Source: Paramecium tetraurelia (Eukaryota; Ciliophora; Oligohymenophorea; Peniculida; Parameciidae). Taken from it: 64,000 bases of DNA. The translations under genes were made by a program, and so were the position numbers. Below the pieces are notes generated by a model. It searched no databases and had not been told where the DNA came from. It saw only the letters and a list, made by a program, of their open reading frames with translations. The stretch lies in the NCBI RefSeq assembly GCF_000165425.1, contig NW_001798961.1, forward strand, positions 124,001-188,000, given 5' to 3'. Shown one piece after another: positions 24,072-36,217 of this stretch (position 1 is the first letter of the stretch; every line of letters starts with the position of its first letter).

Positions 24072-27000
24072 ATGCAAGTGATTACAAATTATGATAGTGA
24101 GCCCTTCTAATTGATAAATACGAAGAGACAAATATTTGATGGAGAGTCGGATGCTAAGATGAGACAATTTTATGAAAGAAGTCCTTCTTTAGAGGAGATA
24201 GATGACATGATAGATGATTAAGACAAAAGTGCTAACTACTGTTCACATAATAGTAATAGACCTTCATCGTATAATTTGAGTAAGGCTAACAGTAACTACA
24301 AGCCTCCGACTATAAATATTAAAAATATCATTGCAGACAAAAGAGAAACTTATATTTTCGACAATCTGAATTTCGATTAGAAGGAGCCAGGGTATTATTT
24401 GATACAAATTGCATAGATTTAGTCCAGTTTGGAAGCATGGAAGCTTGAAGATCATCAGATTGGTTGCTAGACTTTTATATTAGTTGAAAACAAAAGCAGA
24501 AACTCTGAAGCTAAAATTAATGAATCATCATATATTCAAATACATTGATGACAAAGCAAGCGATTTTAATGAATTCAAATCTGGAAAGACTATAGATGAC
24601 CATACCTTTAACAATAGAATCTGTCGAAATATCAAGAGGACTCATGCAATTTTTTCTACCATTAAGACTATTTTAGAATAATTATTTAGTAGAATAGGAG
24701 TTATTTATCCTGAGAGTACGTTCAAGATTATATGGGATTCTATCGTGGTATGTTTTATAGTAATCAATATATTCTTCATCCCTATGTCCTTGAGTTTTGA
24801 ACTGGATAAATCAAGCACTTTAGTTTGGTTGTTCTTTGAAACCATTCCAAGTTACATTTTCATAGTTGAAATACTCCTTAATTTTAATACTGCATATTAT
24901 AATCATGGGGTAATTCACACAACCAGGAAAGAAATATTTCATCATTACGTTTCTGAAAATTTCTGGTGGGATTTGATGATATCCATACCTTATATCCTAT
25001 CTTAATTGGATATCCCCTATATTCAATTTGTATTGTTATTGAGAATTACAAGAGTTAAGTCGATGGTTTAAAATGTAGAGGATATGTTAAATGCTAAGGA
25101 ATCAGTTTAGGCAGCAGTGGAGTTATCTAAACTCATCTATTTTATTATATTCGTTGCACATATGTGTAGTTGTGCTTGGCATCTATTGGGTAAAATTGAA
25201 GTTGATGTCTATGGAGATACTAATTCATGGTTGATTCATTATGGTTATTACGATGAACCTTGGCACACTCGATATATAGTAAGTATCTATTGGAGTGTGA
25301 TAACAACATTGACAGTTGGGTATGGCGATATTGTGCCTTAAACTTCCATTGAATAATTGTTTGTAGTTATTATTGCTATGATTATTTGTGGTGTGTTTGG
25401 TTATTCTATATCAACTATAGGAGAGATCCTAAAGAATTTAGAAGAAAAGAAAGGCCAATTCAAGTAACTGATGAAGGAAGTGAATTCATACATTAAGGAA
25501 AAAGAACTCAATTTATAGTTATCCTTAAAAGTCCGAAAGTATTTTGAATTCTACTATCAAACCTAACAATCTCAAAAACGCTCCTATCAAACTTTACTTA
25601 ATAATCTGAATGAATAATTAAAGTAAGAGATTATGATAGATCTTTATAAGAAGATTCTCATTCAATCCAAATTTATCAATGATACATTTAATGATAGTTT
25701 GATTAATCAGCTCTGTTAGAAGGTTCAGTAAGAAAACTTTGGTCCTGGAGATGAAATAATTGACCTAAAGAATAAAAGTGAAAAAAAGTTAATTTTTGTT
25801 CTGAATGGATAAGTGGATAGTTATTTTCATATCTAAAGAACTCAGAAGGAATAATCACATTCTATCAATCAAGGCAAGCTCTCTCGCACTTATAAGAAAG
25901 GTGACATCATAGGTGAATTTGAATTCATCACAAATAATGACTATTCTGTGTAATACAAGGCTATTAAGTTTACTCAAGTTGCCATAATTCATAGATAAGA
26001 TTTACTCGAGATCATCAACTAAGATAAAGAGCATTTGTATAAATTCTAAACACTCATTGATTCTCTAACCTACTCTTAGAAATTAGGTAGAACTTGCGAA
26101 ATTTGTAAATGGACTCACTTATATTAGAAGTAATTATAAAATGTTTTATTTTATTTAAATTTTAGTTGTCCATTTACATTCTATTAGCCAAACATTTGGA
26201 AGATAGTTAGATAAACTTCTGCTTCTGTTAATATAAAGCGCATCTCTTTTGAACGTAAGTCTCGTCAAAGATACAAAACAATTACAAATTCTCAGGTGGC
26301 AATAGCTACAATTCTCGATTTTATGATAGTTCATAATTTTATCTAAGAAGAGTAAACTAATTACATTAATTTAAGTTTATTGTGTAGTAAAACATTAAAA
26401 AGATTAGGATTCAATAGTAACCTTAGAATTAGTTAGAGAGAGATACAGGAAGTTAGTTCAGAGTCCTCTCAATCTTCAAGCAGTAGGGAATCATAAGTTT
26501 TGCGTCATGATAACAATAAAAGTGGATAAATCAAAAACAAGAGAACCTCTTTATAGTCTTAAAAAGATAAAAATGATAAATTTGAAAGACTTCGAACAAA
26601 TCTAAATATGAAGGAAAGCGTTCAAAATAATCTATTAATGCCAATCTTATAAAAGATGAATTCTATTGGCTAATTACCACTTGATGATCCCAATAATTAA
26701 AACTCTACTCCTAATGTTAAAGTGCTTCCTTAATTTTACAAGAAAAAACCATCTATTTCAACTATAAAACCTATGATAAAGATTGATCAACAAGCTAATG
26801 AAGCTGACAACATTGAAGATACATTGAAAATATTCTCATTTAAAAAAGGGCCTCAAAATTTTGATGATATGGATCTTATGATGCAAGAGGATAATGATTT
26901 TTACCCAGAGTTTAATGTCTTCAAAGTTATAGATACCTACAATAAGTGCAGAATAAGAAATTTGAGTTTTAGAAAAAAAAGATAATTCCATGAAAAACTA

Positions 27001-27072
27001 AAATCTATAAGATTGTAAAAACAATTTAATCTAAAAATCCTGACACCTCGTTCATCATAACAAATTATTTGA
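24072..27072 (+). CDS. Voltage/cyclic-nucleotide-gated-type K+ channel
   Basis: ATG at 24072, TGA at 27070-27072. A 28-nt intron near 24482-24509 and a 36-nt one near 26132 are inferred. After a ~170-residue cytoplasmic N-terminus come S1-S6: VVCFIVINIFFIPMSLSFEL, FFETIPSYIFIVEILLNFNT, WWDLMISIPYILSQL, VLLLRITRVKSMV (S4-like but with few Arg), LIYFIIFVAHMCSCAWHLLG, then the pore YWSVITTLTVGYGDIVP with the K+ filter GYG. S6 is LFVVIIAMIICGVFGYSIST. A C-linker and a cNMP-binding-like beta domain follow (FGPGDEIIDLKNKSEKKLIF...KKGDIIGEFEFI). The GEF motif lacks the usual downstream Arg-Ala pair, so ligand binding is doubtful. Likely plasma or ciliary membrane. Confidence 0.88.
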
Positions 27073-27305
27073 ATAATTTAACGATATCAATTGTTTTTGT
27101 TTATATAATATTTAAAAAATTTGAAGATTATTAATTCTATTATCACAGCTGTTCAATAAGCATTAATTTTTAAAATCAATTATTTAAGATATCTTCCCTT
27201 ATTTTTAGAAGGTAGCATATATATGATTAAAGAAATGATTATTTCTATAACCAAAATTTCTAAATTACATATGTATATTAAATCTATCTAAAATATAATA
27301 TTAAA

Positions 27306-29755
27306 ATGAGCAAAACCAGCTTAATAGAAAATAATTTCAGTTTAAAATGCTTAAACCACTAGAAAGCTTAAGCACAATATTTTTGCTAATTACCTTAATG
27401 TCAATAACATAGAATATTTTGTGAGAAATGTCTAAATGATTTTCATTCCCAACACTCTGATTCAATATGTCATCTATCAAAGCTGTTTCTATTACTTGAT
27501 GAAAAGTCCCTAAAAGCAGAATAAATCCTGCAATCATATTACAATTAATTCAAAAGTCTATAAGAACATTTTAGTGTCACAATTAGAGGATTGCGATATA
27601 TGTTCGGAGGGCTGTCAAATGATTTATTAGAGCTTGATTAGAATCAAATTATTTAGTTTCTTGACCAATTAATTCACTTTGACGAAATAAACTAATTATA
27701 TAGAGATTAAGTAGAGAGCAAATTACACAAGATCTTGGAAATTCTGAACCAAATATTTTCAAAGTTACCATTACAAGATATTGCATATAGGATACCCTAA
27801 GATTTAGCACAAAAACTATAAAAATATTAAAATTTTGGTTAAATCATTAAAATATATTAGGCATGCAATTAAAAGAATAAGGTCTTTATAGTGAGGCTAT
27901 GATCTAATTTGATAGAGTACTTGAGATAAGCCCGTATAATATCAATGTTTTGTTTGAAAAAGGCATATTATTATATTAATATCTAAATAGGAGAGTGTTT
28001 AATGAAATAGAATTAAGAATATGAAGCATATCTTAAATATAAAGAAATAATTTTCTTAGATTCAAAACATTAGTAAGCTTTATGCAGAATAGGTAAATTA
28101 CATTTTAATATTTAAGGCAGTTACCTATTTAAGTGCAATAAATATAATGAAGCATAAGAGTATTTTTCAAAATGCCTATGCATCAACTAAAATAATTATG
28201 AAGCTCTGTTAGGCTATGGTAAAGTTGATTTATATTTAAAGCTGACACTCTAAGATTACAGAATTAATTAATATTGGCAAATTATAATTATGAAAGAGCG
28301 ATTAATATTAATTCATTGGATTATTAAGTGTTTTATGGAAGAGGTATACAAAAGAATCTCATGTTAAAAAGGGGTATGCTTAAAGAGTTTGAATGATTTC
28401 GAGAATTCCTAGAAAATGTTTAAAAAAGCGTTAATGCTAAACTAAAGCCATTTTGAGTCATTATTCAGTTTAGGTTATAAAAATGTGTTATTTTAGCGGA
28501 TTACTTAAGATAAGTAGATAAATACATTGAAGCCATAGCATATTTTGATCAGGCTTTGTAAATTAAACCTCAGCATCCAGAATTATGGGAAGGAAAAGGT
28601 TATTAGATCATCATAAAATTAGCCTTTTGCTTAAGAGAGTTAAACGATAATGAAGAAGCAGTAAATTGCTATGAAAAAGCTCTGAAATACGACCCTACTT
28701 CTTATGAGGCCTTGAAAGGAATGGGTTAATAAGATCAATTAATTTAATAGGTTTAAGCTTACGAAAGTTATATAAATGCGATGAATCAATTGTTTTTTTT
28801 GAAAAAGCACTTTAAATCCAGCCAAATAATGTATTTTCTCTAAAGGGAAAAGGTCTTAAACTTCAATATTAATAGCTGAATGCTTAAGATTGCAGGGAAA
28901 ATGGGAAGAGGCCTTAAAGTATTATTCATGGGTTTTGCATATTCATCCTGGTTAACACAGGGCTTTGTTTTTCAAATGTATAATTAAATTTAAAGGTCAT
29001 TTCACTAGCTTAAATGGAATCAATAGTGACAACTTTAAGGTAACATGAAAACGATATTATTCTTAATCCTCAAAACACTAATCCAATTTTTGGAAAAGGT
29101 TACTCTTCTTACTATATTTTTAGCCGAGTGTCTAAGGATGCTAAATGATTTTGATGGAGCTCTGTAATTTTATATGAAAACTTTATAAATTGATCCTAAT
29201 CACATTAATTCCTTAATAGGATATGGTAAACATAATTGAAATTTTAGGCTTTTGCTTAGGATACTAAAATAAATTTCAATTGGCTTTAGAATAATATGAT
29301 AAAGCCTTAACTTTGAATAAATACTCAACAGATGCACTCTGGGGGAAAGGTTAAATTTCTAAATATCATAGGGGAATGTTTAAGAATGCTGATGGATTTT
29401 AATAATGCCTTAGTTTATTATGAAAAAGTCTTGATACTTTATCCTTGCCATTATATTTCATTAAGTGGAAAAGGTAAGAAATGTGTAAAATTAGGTGATT
29501 GCTTAAGGATGCTTGGTTTGTACCAACAGGCTCTAGATGTATATAAGTAGGCACTCTTCATATAAAGTAACTAACCAAGTTTACTATATGGTAAAGGTAA
29601 AAATAATTATAAATTCAGCTGTTTGTCTAATAGCTCAAAATAATTTTGAAACTGCGCCTGATTTGTTAAGGTAGGCAAAAAAAGTTGCACCTCCAAACTT
29701 TTTTGTAGATAAAGCAATTTGTATTATTAACTTTACATCATTTAGAATTTTGTGA
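27306..29755 (+). CDS. B-box + tandem TPR protein with one intron per repeat
   Basis: ATG at 27306, TGA at 29753-29755. The N-terminus has a B-box-like zinc cluster (CLNHQKAQAQYFCQLPQCQQ HR..FCEKCLNDFHSQH, split here for length) and a helical linker. From 27838 on the gene is about 15 TPR units of 34 residues, for example DYLRQVDKYIEAIAYFDQAL QIKPQHPELWEGKG. Each repeat ends in G-K-G, and an intron of 21-28 nt sits in the same Gly codon each time. Donors are at 27838, 27963 (GC rather than GT), 28093, 28219, 28344, 28474, 28599, 28725, 28853, 28978, 29099, 29226, 29350, 29474 and 29597. The last repeat is followed by a short tail ending NFTSFRIL. TPRs mediate protein-protein contacts; the partner is unknown. 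Confidence 0.8.
27963..29618 (+). repeat. Tandem exon-intron TPR unit, period about 125 bp
   Basis: Each unit is 102 bp of coding sequence (34 residues) plus one 21-28 nt intron. Distances between successive intron donors are 130, 126, 125, 130, 125, 126, 128, 125, 121, 127, 124, 124 and 123 bp. The constant intron position shows that the intron was copied together with the repeat rather than gained separately. Confidence 0.85.
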
Positions 29756-30433
29756 ATTCAAAAAATAAATCCTAGAAATATGTTTAGAAATCATCATAAA
29801 TGAGAATTCAACAAAGATTAGTTGAATATTATTTTAATATTATTATAAATATACAATTAAATTAAATATATTAAATAATATTACTGATCATTAGAAAAAT
29901 TAGTATTGTGCAAATTTTCTGAAATGATAAAAATTAGTATGCATCATTATAATTTCATTTCGAATTCGATTTGCTTAAATTTTCATCTTACTCTATGACA
30001 AAAATAAATGAGTTATTTGTAAAATAAAAAAAGCTATCAAAGTTTCTTCATTTTTAATTTGAGAGTTTAGATTCCTTTACATTAGATTTGTAATAAAATG
30101 AGATGTTAATTGTTGTTTTAAATAATCTGTAAATTTTTTAAGATCAATCCTCTACTTATGTCTCATGAACAATTTACAAGATTTTCTTCTAAATTTTAAA
30201 GCTCATCTTTTTCTATTATTTTAATACATACATTCAAACAAACTAATCAATCTTGGAAAGCAGAATACTACCTAATTGTTAATCAAGTCTTATAAAATTT
30301 GGTTTACATAAGAGCTTCAAATTCTTAATTATCAAATTAACAAGATCAATATCACTCTATGGTAGGGGAAAAGTTTATATACTTAAAAATATAGAGTAAC
30401 ACGAAAGAGATAAAGTTAATTGCATCACTTTTT
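29756..30433. other. Intergenic between convergent TPR genes; possible decayed coding pieces
   Basis: AT-rich. Short minus-strand stretches look weakly protein-like (for example KDELQNLEENLVNCS near 30190), but none extends to a gene I can support. It may hold decayed remains of a TPR-family copy. Confidence 0.35.
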
Positions 30434-31540
30434 TCATTATATTCGACAAAATATATAAATATGAGAGTGTGTATACGTTGATTAGTTTTTATTCTTTAAA
30501 ATATTGATTAAAAGTTTATAAAATAATTTATAAGACCACTATGATAATGCATCATAACTTTGATAGTTGGTATTTTATAAAAGCATCCTGAAACCCATTT
30601 CCTATGCGGCAAAATAAAAGTATTTAGCTTCTGATTTCCTTTATAATTCTAATAATGAATCAGCTAAAAAGAAAATTACAGAATAATTTACCTTTACATT
30701 TAAATCTAGAAGCATCAGTTTTTATTTTAAGGGCTTGTTCAAAATTTTAGAGTGCATCCATATTTTTCTATATTTTTTGTAGGATTAAATCTGAATAAAA
30801 AAAATATTAACCTTTCCTTTCATATGACGAATCAAATTTTGGATTAAAAGATATTGCTTCATCATAACATTCAATTTCTTCTTGATATTGTTTCAATTAG
30901 TTTAATGCACGACCTAAATAATAATATTAAACAATTAATTGCCCTTGCAAGTCCAAGTAATTTCAGATTTAGGATTAATAGATATAGCTTTATTGTAACA
31001 TTAAATTGCTTCTTCATATTAATTCTAATCGCCTAATGTAATTCCTAATTATCATAATTTTACAATTAATTACCTTTCAAAAACCATGAATAATCATTTT
31101 TAGGATTTATAGAAATTCATTGAAACATTGAATAGCTTAATGATATTGATACAAATTGCCTAATGCAAATCCTAAATATTAATAATTAACAATGAATTAC
31201 CTTTGCCATTCAATGCAGTGTCAGATTAATGGTTAATGGAAATAGTTTCGTTGTAACAATTAATTGCTTCTTGATATTGCTTCAATTTGGTTAATGCATC
31301 ACCTAAAATTTTAAAATAATATAAATTACCCTTGCCAATATATGCAGAATCATATTTAGGATTAATAAATATGGCTTAATTATAAAATAAAATTGCTTCT
31401 TGATATTAATTTGAATTGTATAATGCAGATCCTAAATATTATATTTAACAATTTACTACCCTTATCATACCACACTTATTCTTCTTAAGAATTAATAGAA
31501 AAAATAATGATTATAATTAATTATACATTTTTCTTTTAAT
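30434..31540 (-). CDS. TPR-repeat protein with one intron per repeat; 5' end unresolved, perhaps a pseudogene
   Basis: Minus strand. A frame of about seven TPR units reads NSQEEQVWYDKG, SALYNSNQYQEAILFYNQAI FINPKYDSAYIGKG, DALTKLKQYQEAINCYNETI, FALGNLYQYHQAIQCF, ending ADSLLELQRKSEAKYFYF and a possible stop at 30434-30436. Introns sit in the same GKG position as in the neighbouring gene, with donors near 31459, 31329, 31200, 31073, 30942, 30811 and 30691. That at 30942 reads GC instead of GT. Upstream (to about 31640) only a fragment of a B-box-like pattern is seen (CIEKHNDLKVMQC) followed by a stop in that frame. The start is therefore not found and the gene may be decayed. It is convergent with the first TPR gene and a clear paralogue. 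Confidence 0.55.
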
Positions 31541-32070
31541 ATATCATAAATTTCAAAATTGAAAAATGCATTACATTACTTTAAGGTCATTGTGCTTCTC
31601 AATACATTTATTTTTCAAATTTATTCATCTTATTCCAAGAATTGGTTTAAGGAGAAATAAAGTAGAATACATTTCAAAATTTTATTACTACTGCCTTTTA
31701 ATATCATTCAAAATTTGATTAAGGTATAAATCTATAGGATATTGAATTAAAAAAATGTTATTTTTCAAGGAAAACTAAATATACATTTTACAGTATAATA
31801 ATATCATACTTTAATTCTTCTTTAGACACATAGATAGCAAATATTTAAAACGTTAAGAAGAAATGATAAATCAGTCAGGATATAGAACCAAAAAGGCTAG
31901 AAGAATCATTTATTTTGCTTAACTCAACATTATACAAATACATCAATATTTCAATTAAATAGATATATTAAAGTTTGGAATCTAAATATGTAAAATAGGA
32001 AGGATTATTCATGCGGATATTTAAAATGTTAGTATATATGATAAAAGTATTCGAAGAAGCAATATAAATT
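31541..32070. other. AT-rich stretch with possible B-box remnant
   Basis: About 530 bp. The minus strand near 31560-31610 can be read as a B-box-like CIEKHNDLKVMQC, but the frame is closed on both sides. Otherwise nothing is recognisable. Confidence 0.35.
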
Positions 32071-33562
32071 TCATTCTATACAAAGGAAGCAATTAATTGA
32101 TTATTAATTTTTTTATTTATTTTGATACCCTGCAGTTTCTGTGTCTATTTTGATTATCTTTTTATTTAATTAGAACTCTTTTTGAATTAATTGTGATTGA
32201 GGATAATTAAAGTATAATTTTTTGAATTTATGATTTCTAACGATAAAATCTCCTACTGTAAAGTGTAATAATGGTATTTTCTCTTAAAATTTTGAGTTAA
32301 TTTAATCTAAAACTCTATTACGAGTAGTATCAACCCATTTATATACTTAATCCTCTTGTTCTTAGAGTAAACTGGAATCAAATTGAATGATATTTTTATT
32401 GAATTCCTCTTATACTGTGGATAGTTTAGTTAAAATTTATAATTTATCCTGATATGACTCTTCCTTTTACATAAAATAATTATGGGCATAGGTAAGGTCT
32501 ATTGATAAAATTGTAATAGGTTTTCTACTAATAATCACATTTTAATCATTGTAGAAGGATGTGCAAATATCAAAAATAACTTTAGAGTCAAATTGTTTTG
32601 GGTTCTATATTTACTAAAATATGAACAATATGGTTTCGACATCGGTTCCATGTATAGGCAGTCGGTATTAAAATTGATCAGCGGGTATCTTAGGAAAAGT
32701 ATTAGAAATTTCTATTGAATCAAACATGAGAATTTTGGCTATTTTGAATTTACTAAAATCTCTTAGGAATCTATTTAGTTTAATACCTCCACATTCTATT
32801 TATTGAGATTAAGATTTCGATAGATAGATTGCATCAAAGTTGTATCCATTATCGGATAAATATTTTTACCACATTAAAGCAAATGTCTAACTTGTAAATA
32901 GGAGAACTATTAGATAAGCTTTGGAAAGACTAAGAAATATATAAAAATAAGAAGATATTATACATTCTTAGAGTGTTTTTGAGATCACTTCTTAGCGTAC
33001 ATGGACAATAAGGACTATCGCATTGTTCAATTACTCTACCTATTGAAAATGAATGGCAGATTTTCAAATCAGTTTTATGATCCCAAAAGTTCCTTTTTGA
33101 TTGCAATAATAAATCTAATCAATCATATTTGTAGTATACTTTCAAAATTCAAAACAATAACTTTATCCAAATATTCCTCTCTATTATTGATATTAAGAAA
33201 GAGGCATTTGATCATAATACCCTTTTGTAATTCCTCATATTATTTATTTAAATAACGTAATTGGATTACATGTTCTAAACTCTTTTGTTTCTTGATAACA
33301 GGCTTGGCTTTCAACTGCCGACTTTGCATTTTCATCCTAACTACTTATTAGGTCGATGACAATTGTGGCAAGATCTGCTATTCCTTTTGCATAAGCCTAA
33401 GATTAGTCATATATTTCTTATTAATTTCCTTTTTATCCACTTGCTATATTTATGAGTCCTCGATATTTGTGTTATCATATGTTATTCTTCTCTAACTTGG
33501 CATCTATTGGACTGAACTTGAAACGAAGACTGACTCTTCAGGTTCAGATTACTTGCTATCAT
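32071..33562 (-). CDS. Hypothetical protein with a central hydrophobic segment and Cys cluster
   Basis: Minus strand, probable ATG at 33560-33562 (in-frame alternative 33501-33503), stop at 32071-32073. Introns inferred: 23 nt near 33530, 25 nt near 33110 and 34 nt near 32940. The N-terminal third is basic with coiled-coil character (KKYMTNLRLMQKEQQILPQL). The middle has CHSFSIGRVIEQCDSPYCPC, a Cys pattern that may bind metal, followed by a hydrophobic stretch KAYLIVLLFTSQTFALMW. The C-terminal half (KIAKILMFDSIEISNTFPKI, VYKWVDTTRNRVLDQINSK) matches no family I recognise. Its Cys pattern recalls ciliate multi-span PAS/TmcB-type proteins, but this is weak. Confidence 0.6.
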
Positions 33563-33724
33563 ATCTTAATTTGTTTCTAGTTTCTAAAATGCTAAAATTA
33601 GCATTTTTAAAAACAAAATATCCACGATAAATGTTTTATTTGAAATGAGTGTGCTTTGTATAGTAAAGGGAATTCGAGACTGTATTATTTTACATATTAA
33701 TTTTATTATAAAATGTGAATTATT

Positions 33725-35698
33725 TCAATCAGGTTTTCTTAATTATAATGAAAATAAATCTTATCTGTATTATTATTTTTATACCTATGTCAGAACCATT
33801 TATTTAATGATAAAATTGTTTGGGCTTATTGAATGTTTTATAACATCTATCCCACTCCCAACTCCTTTTAATATACCTATTTTTTTTGGTGAATTTTAAC
33901 ATGACTTTGCTAAGCTTTTCTTTAATTAATGTTCACCTTGACTTCTCCTGTCTGTTAAACACACTAATTATTGATGAGAATCCTCTTAAGGTGAATTTAA
34001 TTATTTTCCTTCAGATTTATTCTTTTTGTGCATTATTTATATTGCTTAAATATGGATAAAGTATATTACATTGCTAATTCAGTAGGTTTTCGTTTATATT
34101 AATGATCTTATCTTAATTTGACCTAAATCGGAGGTGAATATTTGGTTGTATCGATTTCCTATTAGGTGAAGAATCTATATTTTTTTGGCTTTATTTTTAT
34201 GATATTTATGAAACAGCTGAAATCTAACCTGAATTCTACTTCAACATATTAATTTGTAATTCATTTTAAGCTCCACTTTATAAAATAGGACTATTTCTAT
34301 TAAAGAAGAAGTTTTTGGTATCAGAATTAGGTCTCTGAGTTTATGCCCCATTTTTCCATTTTAATTCCTATTGAAAGAGATTATCATCAATTATGATTTT
34401 AGAAATCTATTTGAGATTTAATTTGTCTAATGAATAGAATTAATAAAGTAATACTTATATATGTTTGATTAGTTGCCTATATTTATAATTAATTATTGCA
34501 TTATACTGGAGATGAAATTGGATTCTGATTTTGTAGTTTAAGGAGTTGAGGATTTGATTAAACATTAAGCCTGAAATTTTGAAAATATTATTGAGTTGTT
34601 ATTTTAGGTTACACATTTGTTATATATTTAGGACTAATTTATTATTTTATTTCAAAATTTTAATCCATTCTTGCATGATTACTTTATTGTTTTTTTTATG
34701 GAGAATCAACATGATTCCTTTGATTTATATCACTTGATATTTTATTCTTTTGTTATAATAGTTCTGCATTTTATTTTGAATATTGTGAACCCAACCTAAG
34801 TTTATTCTCATCCTAACACTATTTTTAAAGAAGGCTGAAAACTATATTTGGTTAGCTCAGTTTTTTGGTTTATATTTAAGACACTTTATCTACTTGACTC
34901 TTTTAGGTTTACTAATTTAGATAAACCTAAAATCTATTCAGTTCTATCTCATCTCCTTTCCCAGCAAAAATTAATAGAGGAGATTATTCCACAGTTTCTT
35001 TTCCTAACTATTTACAAATTTCTTATAATGTATAGGATATTTCCATTTACTTTTTCTAGATTTAGATTGATGATCTATTCAACCAACTCAAATCTTTTAA
35101 AATTAAGGTATTCTTAATTCTTTTAGTATTGGTCTGGGATTCTTAATCTTTTTGACTCTATTATGAATTTGCAGGTGATGGTTTATCTCCAATAATATGT
35201 TTTGATGGCCCATCAGGATTTTTCTTGTCCTCTTCCTCGACCAGAAGAGCTATTCTATAATACTCTTGTCTGCGCATCTTATCATAGTATTTATTCAACA
35301 ATTATATTATTGGTTCCATGAAGAATCGCGGTATTTCTGTATGAAACTCTGTTAAATGGTTCAATTTACTTTATAATATTCGGACAGCAACTTGAATTTC
35401 TGTGGGTATTCATCCTCGTAACAGTAGAACCTCTTCAAATATTCATCCTTAAATGAAACTACACACTTACATAATCATCATACCCAATCAAATCTTTATA
35501 CCGTACTACTGCCTTTGATGAAACATCTCTGAGGATATCATTGATATCTCTTGTGTAATAATAATTCTAAGATTGGCAATATTTTTTAAATAGTGTTTTA
35601 ATGATCCAAACTAATGGGTTTGCTACTATATGAGATTATCTTATTCTCTTTAATTCTTCAAATTCAACTTCCATTTTCAATTTTTTCTTGTACTTCAT
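33725..35698 (-). CDS. Hypothetical protein with conserved-looking N-terminal helical domain
   Basis: Minus strand, ATG at 35696-35698, stop at 33725-33727. Two introns of 23 nt near 35340-35480 and one of 25 nt near 34080 are clear; one frame change near 34500-34640 is unresolved. The N-terminal ~170 residues are well-structured in appearance (YYYTRDINDILRDVSSKAVV, DEYLKRFYCYEDEYPQKFKL, EIPRFFMEPIIQLLNKYYDK). The rest is Q/N/S-rich and disordered-looking, ending KKIGILKGVGSGIDVIKHSI...LQLRKPD. No domain is recognised. It lies 162 bp upstream of another minus-strand gene. Confidence 0.6.
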
Positions 35699-36217
35699 TC
35701 AGATTGCTTTATATATTTATAAATGCAATATAAGAATAATTTTAATCTAAGTAAACTACTATTAAGACTATATTTATTCAAAAATTAATTTTAGATATCA
35801 TATAACTAGGTGTGATAAATTTCGATCTTAGAAGTTGTAAAATGATAACTTCTATACCAATATTTGAAAAAATATTTTAGAGAAAATGAAATTGTTCTTT
35901 CATTTTAGTTTGTATGCTATGTAGGTAAAATTCTAAGGCATTTCAAACAAAGAAATACAGAACGTGTTCCTCGATAAAAGTAGTCTAAATGGGCCTAATT
36001 ATAAAGGAATTATAAAATCAATTATTGGAAATAACTTTGACTCTGGTAAATGGATAATAAAGTTCAAAATACTATAACTAAGTTAAATCTATATTTCAAT
36101 AAGAATCCATCCTTAAATGATCTAAATTATTTATCAGGTTCAAAATTTAATGCCTAAATATTTAATTTGTTTAATTCGTCGAATAGAATTATATAATACA
36201 TATTATTATTAATAATT
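35699..36217. other. Intergenic, AT-rich, divergent genes
   Basis: About 520 bp between divergent starts. No supportable coding frame, RNA gene or repeat was seen; it probably contains both upstream regions. Confidence 0.5.

Noticed and set aside
34848-35117. Hydrophobic plus-strand frame resembling a membrane protein
   Set aside because: It is the complement of a Q/K-rich minus-strand exon, which produces Phe/Leu-rich shadows.
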